A stretch of DNA of 9,519 nt from an uncultured Bermanella sp. (GTDB lineage Bacteria > Pseudomonadota > Gammaproteobacteria > Pseudomonadales > Oceanobacteraceae). Made by a program: the position numbers and the translations under genes. Where the stretch lies: positions 1 through 9,519 of the forward strand of contig CAJXIK010000060.1 of NCBI GenBank assembly GCA_913054445.1, in the 5' to 3' direction. Below are positions 1 to 5,723 of this stretch, one piece after another. The notes under the pieces were generated by a model. That model saw only the letters and a list, made by a program, of their open reading frames with translations. It ran no database searches and was not told the origin of the DNA. Numbering within the stretch: the stretch's first letter is position 1; the number at the start of each line of letters is the position of its first letter.

Positions 1-89
1 AAGTACCCACACGAATTGTCTGAATTCGTTTTTAAAGATCTAAACCGTCGCTCGGACTGGCTTATCTTGTCGCTTATCTCTCAAAGCGG
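1..89 (-). promoter_or_regulatory. 16S rRNA operon leader with boxA-like antitermination element (16S gene beyond the left edge)
   Basis: Read on the minus strand, positions 40 to 29 give GATCTTTAAAAA, close to the rrn boxA core TGCTCTTTAACAA. It is followed at about 23-1 by CAGACAATTCGTGTGGGTAC. E. coli rRNA leaders carry a very similar string just after boxA (CAGACAATCTGTGTGGGCAC). In that family boxA RNA binds NusB/NusE to protect rRNA transcripts from Rho. The segment starts about 7 bases downstream of the last promoter, so I read it as the transcribed leader of an rRNA operon whose 16S gene lies to the left. The same string also occurs before 23S in spacers, but the three strong promoters just upstream favour the 5' leader. 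The 16S gene itself is not visible. Confidence 0.72.
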
Positions 90-95
90 ATGCGT

Positions 96-123
96 ATTTT
101 ACTGATTCGCATCTGATTGTCAA
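96..123 (-). promoter_or_regulatory. rRNA operon promoter P3 (closest to 16S)
   Basis: On the minus strand the -35 box TTGACA (123-118) is separated by 16 bp from the -10 box TAAAAT (101-96), followed by the discriminator ACGCATCC. The short spacer and C/G-containing discriminator are typical of rRNA promoters in the E. coli rrn P1 class, where they confer ppGpp/DksA and growth-rate control. The expected start is near position 88, about 50 bases before boxA. Regulation is inferred from architecture only. Confidence 0.75.
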
Positions 124-130
124 CGTTTTG

Positions 131-160
131 TTTGAAAGTTTTTATTAGCAAGCTTTCAAA
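131..160. repeat. Perfect 8-bp inverted repeat between rRNA promoters P2 and P3
   Basis: TTTGAAAG (131-138) and CTTTCAAA (153-160) are exact reverse complements around a 14-base centre. No T-run follows on either strand, so it is not a standard terminator. It lies just upstream of the P3 -35 box, where an UP element or Fis site would be expected. It could be a weak hairpin in P1/P2 transcripts, a protein site or chance. Confidence 0.35.
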
Positions 161-202
161 GTTTTGCGTTGCGCTTTAGGTTTCACCCCGAAGCGGAGGC
201 GC

Positions 203-230
203 ATTTTACAGTGTTTCGATTAGCTGTCAA
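203..230 (-). promoter_or_regulatory. rRNA operon promoter P2 (middle)
   Basis: On the minus strand TTGACA (230-225), a 16-bp spacer and TAAAAT (208-203) are followed by GCGCCTCCGC, almost the same discriminator as E. coli rrnB P1 (GCGCCACC). The sequence upstream (231-280) is rich in A- and T-tracts and could act as an UP element. It contains an imperfect A/T-rich inverted repeat at 247-274. The start site is expected near 195. Confidence 0.75.
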
Positions 231-310
231 CACTTTGTTTTGCTTGGTTTTTTTCGTTTTAGCGAAGAAAAAACAAACACCTTAAACAGGGTTAACTTCT
301 TAAGAATTCT

Positions 311-346
311 AAAAAGAAAACGCGCTTCCCGTTTGAGGAGGCGCGC
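311..346 (-). terminator. Intrinsic terminator of tyrS, overlapping rRNA promoter P1
   Basis: On the minus strand the arm CGCGCCTCC (345-337) pairs with GGAAGCGCG (329-321) around a 7-base loop, with one C-A mismatch. The run TTTTCTTTTT (320-311) follows directly. This is a textbook Rho-independent terminator 55 bases after the tyrS stop codon. The 5' arm coincides with the discriminator of promoter P1. Transcripts starting at P1 (expected +1 around 340-337) would lack most of that arm and should not be terminated. Confidence 0.75.
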
Positions 347-374
347 ATTATAGGTAGATTCGAAACAGGGTCAA
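347..374 (-). promoter_or_regulatory. rRNA operon promoter P1 (upstream), with an AT-rich UP-like element
   Basis: On the minus strand TTGACC (374-369), a 16-bp spacer and a perfect TATAAT (352-347) are followed by the discriminator GCGCGCCTCC. Just upstream (375-392) is an A/T run, TTTTTTAAAATAAGTA, which fits an UP element bound by the RNA polymerase alpha subunits. The promoter starts only about 26 bp after the tyrS stop codon, so the -35 box and UP element fill the gap between tyrS and its terminator. Confidence 0.78.
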
Positions 375-399
375 TACTTATTTTAAAAAAGTGCCTAGA

Positions 400-1695
400 C
401 TATTTTAATTCGAACAGGTGATGCTTCTTCTTACCCAACTTAATGATGAAAAAACGACCATACAGCGCATTTTGTGAAGCAAAGATCTGCTCGGCGGCCA
501 TCAGCGCGTCCATGCCGTATGCTGCGCCATTCACCAATACTGCGTTGCGACCTAAGGCATCTTTTATCTGCTTACCCTGACCCAAGCCTGCGTCCGCCAA
601 TAACTGAGTGAGCGGTTTATCCATAAGATCTGCTGCCAACAGATCGCTGCTGGGCAGGCCATCTTGCTTGATTTGCTCTAGATCGTCTTCAGAAAGGCGG
701 GTGGCGTCTCCAGAGAACAAGGCATCCGTGATGCGCTTGGCCGCCAACAGGCCATCCGCACCATGCAGTAACTCGGTGACTTGAGACGCCAAGATACCCT
801 GGGCACTCTTACGGCCCTGTATTTCGCCATCGGCTTTTTCGATGGCATCTATTTCATCTATAGATAAGAAGGTGAAATACTTTAGAAACTTATAGGCATC
901 GGCATCGGCGGTATTCATCCAGAACTGATAGAAACCATAGGGAGAGGTCTTCGCAGGGTCTAGCCAGATGGTGCCGCTCTCGGTCTTGCCAAACTTTGTG
1001 CCATCGGACTTAGTCACCAACGGCAGAGTTAAGCCGAATACCTGATTACCATGCATGCGCCGAGTCAACTCGGTACCACCGGTGATATTACCCCACTGAT
1101 CTGAGCCCCCAATTTGCAGGATGCAGCCTTCGCGCTTGTTTAACTCGGCGAAATCATAGGACTGCAAGATCATGTAGCTGAACTCGGTGAAGGAAATACC
1201 GGCCCCCTCACGATTTAGGCGTTGCTTAACCGATTCTTTTTGAATCATCTGATTCACCGAGAAGTGCTTGCCCACATCACGCAGGAAATCCAGCACATTG
1301 ATGTCGCCCACCCAGTCGAGGTTGTTCACGACCTTAGCGCTGGACTCACCGCTGTCGAAATTGATGAAGCGACTCACCTGCGCCTTAAGCTTATCCACCC
1401 ACTGACCCACCACCTGTGGGCCATTTAATTTACGCTCGGCCGCCTTAAAGCTGGGGTCGCCGATAAGACCTGTGGCCCCACCTACTAAAGCAAGCGGGCG
1501 GTGACCGGCCTGCTGAAAGCGCTTCAATACCAACAAGGGTACTAGGCTGCCTATATGCAGACTGTCTGCCGTGGGGTCAAAACCACAATAAAGGGTCTGA
1601 CAGCCAGATTCTAATTTCTCGACGAGCTCATGGACGCCGGTGCAATCGTTGTATAAGCCACGTGCTTTTAAATCGTCTATTAATGCCGCTGTCAT
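400..1695 (-). CDS. tyrS: Tyrosyl-tRNA synthetase (TyrS)
   Basis: Cytosolic class I aminoacyl-tRNA synthetase that activates tyrosine with ATP and charges tRNA-Tyr. The 431 residues compare with 424 in E. coli TyrS, and the alignment (from memory) is close along the whole length. Visible motifs are the HIGH-type motif HIGS (47-50), the Tyr-binding set Y174/Q178/D181, GSDQWGN (197-203), and KFGKT (234-238), which is the KMSKS equivalent of the E. coli-type enzyme. A C-terminal S4-like RNA-binding domain spans about 360-425. The ATG at 1695-1693 gives the expected N-terminus; upstream there is only a modest AGG. Transcription ends at a hairpin at 311-346, and an rRNA operon follows on the same strand. 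The leader is long (about 100 bases) and contains a hairpin. The gene diverges from the peptidase gene. Confidence 0.97.
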   Translation of the reverse strand: MTAALIDDLKARGLYNDCTGVHELVEKLESGCQTLYCGFDPTADSLHIGSLVPLLVLKRFQQAGHRPLALVGGATGLIGDPSFKAAERKLNGPQVVGQWVDKLKAQVSRFINFDSGESSAKVVNNLDWVGDINVLDFLRDVGKHFSVNQMIQKESVKQRLNREGAGISFTEFSYMILQSYDFAELNKREGCILQIGGSDQWGNITGGTELTRRMHGNQVFGLTLPLVTKSDGTKFGKTESGTIWLDPAKTSPYGFYQFWMNTADADAYKFLKYFTFLSIDEIDAIEKADGEIQGRKSAQGILASQVTELLHGADGLLAAKRITDALFSGDATRLSEDDLEQIKQDGLPSSDLLAADLMDKPLTQLLADAGLGQGKQIKDALGRNAVLVNGAAYGMDALMAAEQIFASQNALYGRFFIIKLGKKKHHLFELK

Positions 1696-1736
1696 GGTGC
1701 TAAACCTAGAAAATATTCGTTACTAAATAAGAGGGG

Positions 1737-1756
1737 GGCAAATTAACGTATTTGCC
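1737..1756 (-). promoter_or_regulatory. Stem-loop in the tyrS mRNA leader
   Basis: Perfect 7-bp inverted repeat GGCAAAT / ATTTGCC with a 6-base loop, about 40 bases upstream of the tyrS start codon. On the minus strand it is followed by CCCCCTCTTATTT, which is not a clean U-run. It could be a leader structure affecting tyrS expression. I do not see T-box features (specifier loop, TGGNACCGCG-type box), and those are rare in Proteobacteria. Confidence 0.35.
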
Positions 1757-1800
1757 GGTGGTTGTCTCTAGCGATTACCCTGAATAACTGCCCACCGTCT

Positions 1801-1828
1801 CTTATACTGATTAATTGTAACCTTCAAA
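1801..1828 (-). promoter_or_regulatory. Probable tyrS promoter
   Basis: On the minus strand TTTGAA (1828-1823), 16 bp and TATAAG (1806-1801) form a plausible sigma-70 promoter with a start near 1794, giving a leader of about 100 bases. The -35 hexamer is the reverse reading of the hexamer used by the divergent peptidase promoter. Confidence 0.4.
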
Positions 1829-1850
1829 TTCCAGACGGGGGTGGTATGCT
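1823..1850 (+). promoter_or_regulatory. Probable promoter of the mepM-anmK unit
   Basis: TTCAAA (1823-1828), a 16-bp spacer and TATGCT (1845-1850) preceded by TG at 1842-1843, i.e. an extended -10 that can compensate for the poor -35. The start is expected near 1857, about 20 bases before the ATG at 1877. The ribosome site is weak (AGGC at about 1866). Confidence 0.45.
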
Positions 1851-1876
1851 AAGCGTCCAAAAATACAGGCAAGCCC

Positions 1877-3166
1877 ATGAATCCTAAGGACTTCTCCACA
1901 TTCAATCTATTACCCAAGCGGCACTGGATCGCCTTGGGGCTCACCTGCTTGTTTGTCAGTGCACTATTAATGTTCATTCCTGTGCAGCAAGAGCTGGAGC
2001 GCCGTACCTATGCCTATGAGTTGCCCCTACCCGCTGCGCCAGCGGAGCAGGCCCAAAAAAGCGCCCCCAGCTGGCACATGCAAACGATTAAACCCGGGGA
2101 TACTCTGGCCCAGTTATTTCAAGACCGGGGCCTGCCGTCACAAGCCTTATATAGACTCACCCTAAGCGAACACGGCAAGATTCTTAGCAAGATAAATCCG
2201 GGGGACAAGGTTGGCTTACGACTGAGCACGGATAAAAAACTACTAGGCTTTCGCCTCGAAAAATCGTTATTTGAAAGCTTCGAGTTTAGCCAGGGAGCCG
2301 ATGGCGTTACTAGCCAGAGAATACTGTTACAACCCGATATCGTTGAAACCTTTGCCCAAGGCACCATCGATAGCTCCCTATTTGAGGCAGGCCTAGAAGC
2401 AGGCATGAGCAATAACCTAATCATGGAACTGGCCACCATCTTCGGCTGGGACGTGGACTTCGCCCTAGACATACGCCAGGGAGATAACTTCAGCCTTATT
2501 TACCAAGAAGAGTACTTAAACGGCAAAAAAGTGGGTGACGGGGACATACTCGTGGCCCGCTTCGAGAATCATGGTAACACCTATACCGCCATTCGCTTCG
2601 AGGATGCCAAGGGCTACAGCCAGTACTTCACCCCCAAGGGGCTAAGCATGCGCAAGGCTTTCTTGCGTACTCCGGTGGATTTCGCGCGCATCAGTTCGCG
2701 CTTTAATTTGCGCCGCAAGCACCCTATCCTGCATAAGATTCGTGCCCATCGCGGCGTGGACTATGCGGCCGCCCGCGGCACCCCCATCAAGGCGGCGGGA
2801 GATGGCAAGGTGATATTTGCCGGGCGCAAGGGCGGCTATGGCCGCGTACTAATATTGCAACACGGCACCAGCTACACCACCCTGTACGCCCACCTAAAAG
2901 CCTTTAGGCGCGGAGTGCGCGTGGGCAAACGGGTGAAACAAGGGCAGGTAGTGGCTTATGTGGGCAGCTCTGGCTTGGCATCCGGTCCTCATTTACATTA
3001 TGAATTCCGTGTTAACGGCACCCATCGTGACCCGCTCAAGGTACGTCTGCCCCACGCTAAGCCCATAGATAAAACACAAAAAGATCACTTTATGCGCTAC
3101 GCCCAGGTGATGGTGATGCAACTGGAAAGCCATTTATTTGGTGATTACTTTGCGTCTCAGCAATGA
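1877..3166 (+). CDS. mepM: M23-family murein DD-endopeptidase, MepM-like, membrane-anchored
   Basis: Predicted envelope metallopeptidase that cuts peptide cross-bridges in peptidoglycan. The 429 residues show a short cytoplasmic N-terminus, one membrane segment (about 17-35), a proline/alanine-rich linker, and a LysM/OapA-like region (about 66-115, with the motif IKPGDTLAQLF). A middle domain precedes the C-terminal LytM/M23 domain (about 285-388). Zinc ligands are H291 and D295 (HRGVD) and H374 of HLH (372-374). H339 (YAHL) and H372 are the expected catalytic histidines, so the domain looks active rather than degenerate like EnvC/NlpD. Length and order match E. coli MepM (YebA). The last four bases (ATGA) overlap the anmK start, so the two are probably co-translated. 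The exact bond cleaved is inferred from the family. Confidence 0.92.
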   Translation: MNPKDFSTFNLLPKRHWIALGLTCLFVSALLMFIPVQQELERRTYAYELPLPAAPAEQAQKSAPSWHMQTIKPGDTLAQLFQDRGLPSQALYRLTLSEHGKILSKINPGDKVGLRLSTDKKLLGFRLEKSLFESFEFSQGADGVTSQRILLQPDIVETFAQGTIDSSLFEAGLEAGMSNNLIMELATIFGWDVDFALDIRQGDNFSLIYQEEYLNGKKVGDGDILVARFENHGNTYTAIRFEDAKGYSQYFTPKGLSMRKAFLRTPVDFARISSRFNLRRKHPILHKIRAHRGVDYAAARGTPIKAAGDGKVIFAGRKGGYGRVLILQHGTSYTTLYAHLKAFRRGVRVGKRVKQGQVVAYVGSSGLASGPHLHYEFRVNGTHRDPLKVRLPHAKPIDKTQKDHFMRYAQVMVMQLESHLFGDYFASQQ

Positions 3167-4272
3167 GCTATTACATAGGACAGATGTCGGGCACGAGCCT
3201 AGACGGCATCGACACGGTGTTGATGCGCTTCGACAAGGGCCAGATGACGCTGCTCGCACAGCATCACCTTGATTTCGATCTAGCCATGAAGGCTTCCATA
3301 CTGGCCCTGTGCGACGGCTCACAGGATGAACTCCACCGCGCTTACATGCTCAGCAATGAATTAAGCAAGCTATACGCAAGCAGCGTGCAGGCCCTGCTTG
3401 AGCAACATAACATCCCCCGCGGCGACATCTCTGCCATCGGCTGTCACGGTCAAACCGTACGCCACCGCCCACCCGCATATAGTGTGCAACTCATTAACGG
3501 CGCACTGTTGGCCGAAACCTGTGGCATTGACGTGGTGTGTGATTTTCGCAGCCGCGACATGGCGGCGGGCGGACAAGGGGCCCCCTTAGTGCCTGCCTTT
3601 CACCGGGTTCTGTTTCGTCAGGCGCAGACTCAAGCACAGGCCCAGTCCGATACCTTTGTGGTGAACATTGGCGGCATGGCCAATATCTCTAGACTAACAG
3701 CCGCAGGCGGCACCGAGGGACACGATACCGGGCCGGGCAACGTGCTGATGGATGCTTGGTGTCAACAGCACCTAAACCAACCCTTCGATAAAGACGGTGC
3801 TTGGGCCGCCAGCGGGCAGTTAAACACGAGCCTGCTTGCACAACTCTTGCGTGAAGAGTTCTTTAAGCTGCCACCACCCAAGAGCACCGGCCGCGAGCTG
3901 TTCGACCTTGAGTGGCTGCAACGCCAGCTAGACGCGCAGGAAGCCATCGTGCCGACGGCCGATGTCATGACGACCATCACACAATTAACCGTAGAAAGTA
4001 TCGCTCGAGAGATAGAACAGCTCAGCCAACGTGGACGCGTTATTGTGTGCGGGGGCGGGGCCTTAAACCTATATTTAATGAGCCGCCTAACAGAGCGGCT
4101 GCCCCGCTTTGGGGTGCTCTCGAGCGCCGAACTGGGCCATGACCCACAGTGTATAGAAGCCATGGCCTTTGCTTGGCTGGCCAAACAGTGCATCGAGCGT
4201 GAGGTGGCCAATGTTCCGCAGGTAACGGGGGCCAAAGGGGGCAGAATATTAGGGGCGATATACCCGCGCTAG
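3163..4272 (+). CDS. anmK: Anhydro-N-acetylmuramic acid kinase (AnmK)
   Basis: Cytosolic ATP-dependent enzyme that opens the 1,6-anhydro ring of anhydro-MurNAc and phosphorylates it to MurNAc-6-phosphate, a step in peptidoglycan recycling. At 369 residues it equals the E. coli enzyme in length. Family signatures are GQMSGTSLDGID (6-17, phosphate loop), GCHGQT (93-98), DFRSRDMAAGGQGAPLVP (127-144), NIGGMAN (168-174), DTGPGN (188-193) and CGGGALN (296-302). D188 probably corresponds to the catalytic aspartate. A small Gln/Ala-rich stretch (153-161) sits in a loop before NIGGMAN. The start codon overlaps the stop of the endopeptidase gene, placing a cell-wall hydrolase and a recycling enzyme in one unit. 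Confidence 0.97.
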   Translation: MSYYIGQMSGTSLDGIDTVLMRFDKGQMTLLAQHHLDFDLAMKASILALCDGSQDELHRAYMLSNELSKLYASSVQALLEQHNIPRGDISAIGCHGQTVRHRPPAYSVQLINGALLAETCGIDVVCDFRSRDMAAGGQGAPLVPAFHRVLFRQAQTQAQAQSDTFVVNIGGMANISRLTAAGGTEGHDTGPGNVLMDAWCQQHLNQPFDKDGAWAASGQLNTSLLAQLLREEFFKLPPPKSTGRELFDLEWLQRQLDAQEAIVPTADVMTTITQLTVESIAREIEQLSQRGRVIVCGGGALNLYLMSRLTERLPRFGVLSSAELGHDPQCIEAMAFAWLAKQCIEREVANVPQVTGAKGGRILGAIYPR

Positions 4273-4283
4273 CGGATGCTGAG

Positions 4284-4316
4284 ACTTAGCCTGCTGATTT
4301 TTCAGCCTGAGTTTTA
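4284..4316 (+). terminator. Probable terminator after anmK
   Basis: GCTGA (4293-4297) and TCAGC (4302-4306) pair around TTTT. The stem extends through ACTTAG (4284-4289) with CTGAGT (4307-4312), including one T-G wobble and a 3-base bulge on the left. The run TTTT (4312-4315) follows. It lies 12 bases after the anmK stop in the gap between convergent genes. On the minus strand the same hairpin has no T-run, so it is mainly a plus-strand terminator. Confidence 0.5.
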
Positions 4317-4332
4317 ATCCGGCAACCCTCGC

Positions 4333-4767
4333 TTAAAAGCTTTGGTAACCCGCCTCGATTAAGCGCCGTTCTTCGGCTGGGCCATAGGGGACGGTATCCA
4401 CGAAAGGCGGCAGCTGATTACGCTCGATATTATTGAAGCCAATCCAGCGCTCACAGATCTTAATATCCACCACCTTAAACGCATCTAGCTTGGCCGCCTG
4501 ATCCACAAGGGCCTGATAGCGTCCATAATTTTGCTTGATGAAGACATTGACCTCGGGGCCATGCAAGACGATGGATATGGGGTATTTAGGGTAGGTTTTA
4601 GACTGCCGCGCCCAACTCTCGGCTCGGTCTAGCAGGTCAGCCAACTCTTGAGGCGTGTTGGCATGTAGCTGGGCAATAAATTTTTGCTCTGCCGCCACCG
4701 CTAGGTTCGTCAGCCATAATAGCAGCAGAAATAGCGAGGCGTGGCGCAGAGCCCGTAATGTGTTCAT
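4333..4767 (-). CDS. Small exported protein with a DsrE/DsrF-like fold
   Basis: A 144-residue protein. The N-terminus is a clear signal peptide: basic MNTLRALRHA, a Leu-rich core 12-22, and VAA before E27. The mature product of about 118 residues is therefore probably periplasmic, or lipid-free secreted. The rest fits DsrE/DsrF-like proteins (COG1416 type): ISIVLHGPEV (64-73), a Gly/Ala helix, VVDIKICERWIG (99-110) with the single cysteine C105, then FVDTVPYG and a C-terminal GY. Such proteins are linked to sulfur transfer, but many have unknown function, and no reaction can be assigned here. The ATG directly follows the erpA stop codon (TAA-ATG) and has no good ribosome site of its own, so translation is probably coupled to erpA. 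The family assignment rests on pattern memory and is moderately sure. Confidence 0.72.
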   Translation of the reverse strand: MNTLRALRHASLFLLLLWLTNLAVAAEQKFIAQLHANTPQELADLLDRAESWARQSKTYPKYPISIVLHGPEVNVFIKQNYGRYQALVDQAAKLDAFKVVDIKICERWIGFNNIERNQLPPFVDTVPYGPAEERRLIEAGYQSF

Positions 4768-5097
4768 TTAGATGGTAAAGGACGAACCACAACCACAGGT
4801 GGCCGCGGCTTGAGGGTTAGAGACCACAAATTTGGAGCCCTCTAGGCTTTCTTGGTAATCGACGCTGGCCCCATCTAGGTAGGGGTAGCTCAATGAATCC
4901 ACCAGCACGCGCACCCCAGCTTGATCTATTTGGGCGTCGTCTTCGGCTATTTCGGTATCGAAGGTGAAGCCATATTGAAAGCCTGAGCAACCGCCACCGG
5001 TGACGAATACCCGCAGGCACAAGCTGTCGTCACCTTCATCTTCCAGTAACGTCTGCATTTTTTTCACCGCAGAGGAGGTAAGAGAGAGAACGTTCAT
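4768..5097 (-). CDS. erpA: A-type iron-sulfur cluster carrier ErpA
   Basis: Carries Fe-S clusters from the assembly machinery to target apoproteins in the cytosol; in E. coli it is essential for the IspG/IspH isoprenoid enzymes. The 109 residues match E. coli ErpA (114) closely, including GGGCSGFQYGFTFD, VDYQESLEGSKFVV and the C-terminal TCGCGSSFTI. The three cluster ligands are C37, C101 and C103; there is one extra cysteine, C27. YPYLDGASVDY and the length favour ErpA over IscA or SufA. A ribosome site AAGG lies 9 bases upstream of the ATG (5110-5107). It has its own promoter in the gap after the bactofilin gene, and its stop codon abuts the DsrE-like gene. No isc or suf genes are in the window, as is usual for erpA. 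Confidence 0.95.
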   Translation of the reverse strand: MNVLSLTSSAVKKMQTLLEDEGDDSLCLRVFVTGGGCSGFQYGFTFDTEIAEDDAQIDQAGVRVLVDSLSYPYLDGASVDYQESLEGSKFVVSNPQAAATCGCGSSFTI

Positions 5098-5135
5098 ACA
5101 GCTAAACCTTCAGAATGGCACGATTGATGGCTGCT

Positions 5136-5165
5136 ATTATGGAATTAACCGACTGTTTTAGTCAA
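5136..5165 (-). promoter_or_regulatory. Probable erpA promoter
   Basis: On the minus strand TTGACT (5165-5160), an 18-bp spacer and CATAAT (5141-5136). The start is expected near 5129, about 30 bases before the ATG. The rest of the 187-base gap (5166-5285) shows no further gene. I did not see a convincing IscR site. Confidence 0.5.
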
Positions 5166-5285
5166 CTTTAGTTTGGCTAGGCCATAGGGCAATCCCATTA
5201 AAATAATCACAGCGGTCAATCTGTGGAATCTGCCTGATCAAAGTTGGGTTTAGTGCTTTTTTTATTGAGAGCACCGCACAGCCCT

Positions 5286-5723
5286 TTAATCTGCTTTAGA
5301 TTCTTTGCCCAGCGTCACTTTAGATAAGATCGGCTCGGCACTTTTACGACCCTTGCGTGACACTTCTGCACCCTGATGAATTAGGTTGCCGTTCACTTGG
5401 GCACCCATGACCATTTCCATCATAGTGTAATTCACGTCGCCGCTCACTATGGCTTTCTTAGCCAGTTCGATGTGCTGCGATGAATATACATTACCCGCCA
5501 CGCGGCCATTGATCACAATATTAGGCACGCGGATCTCCCCCTCAACCACACCCGTTTCACTGATGCGTACTAGGGCATTGGTCTCGTCGTCCGCGATTAT
5601 ATTGCCCTTGATACGGCCATCTATGATGAGGCCGCCACTAATATGCAGGTCGCCTATGATTTCCGACTTAACCGAAATAATAGTATCGCAGGAATCTGGC
5701 TTCTTCTTTTTACTGCTTAGCAT
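5286..5723 (-). CDS. Bactofilin (DUF583 polymer-forming cytoskeletal protein)
   Basis: Predicted 145-residue bactofilin, a family of right-handed beta-helix proteins that polymerise into filaments and scaffold cell-shape or cell-wall functions. A short Lys-rich N-terminus (MLSSKKKKP) precedes the domain at about 14-118. It shows repeating units such as IIGDLHISGGLIIDGRIKGNI, GVVEGEIRVPNIVINGRVAGNV and AIVSGDVNY, with the regular G-x-hydrophobic spacing of the fold. A basic disordered tail follows. The frame stays open upstream to 5900, but the ATG at 5723-5721 is chosen. It has a strong AAGGAG seven bases upstream, and the extra 59 residues would be non-homologous and overlap the neighbouring gene. 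It overlaps the upstream membrane-protein gene by 14 bases, so the pair is probably co-translated. Membrane attachment through that partner is inference. Confidence 0.9.
   Translation of the reverse strand: MLSSKKKKPDSCDTIISVKSEIIGDLHISGGLIIDGRIKGNIIADDETNALVRISETGVVEGEIRVPNIVINGRVAGNVYSSQHIELAKKAIVSGDVNYTMMEMVMGAQVNGNLIHQGAEVSRKGRKSAEPILSKVTLGKESKAD

Noticed and set aside
247..274. A/T-rich imperfect inverted repeat between P1 and P2
   Set aside because: The stem is almost all A-T with bulges and would be unstable as RNA. More likely these are A-tracts upstream of P2.
5248..5285. Hairpin-like sequence GTGCT...AGCAC after the bactofilin stop, next to an A-run
   Set aside because: On the minus strand the A-run is in the loop and no U-run follows the stem, so it does not qualify as an intrinsic terminator.
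5098..5285. IscR-type operator before erpA
   Set aside because: No convincing match to type 1 or type 2 IscR sites by eye, although the region is long enough to hold one.
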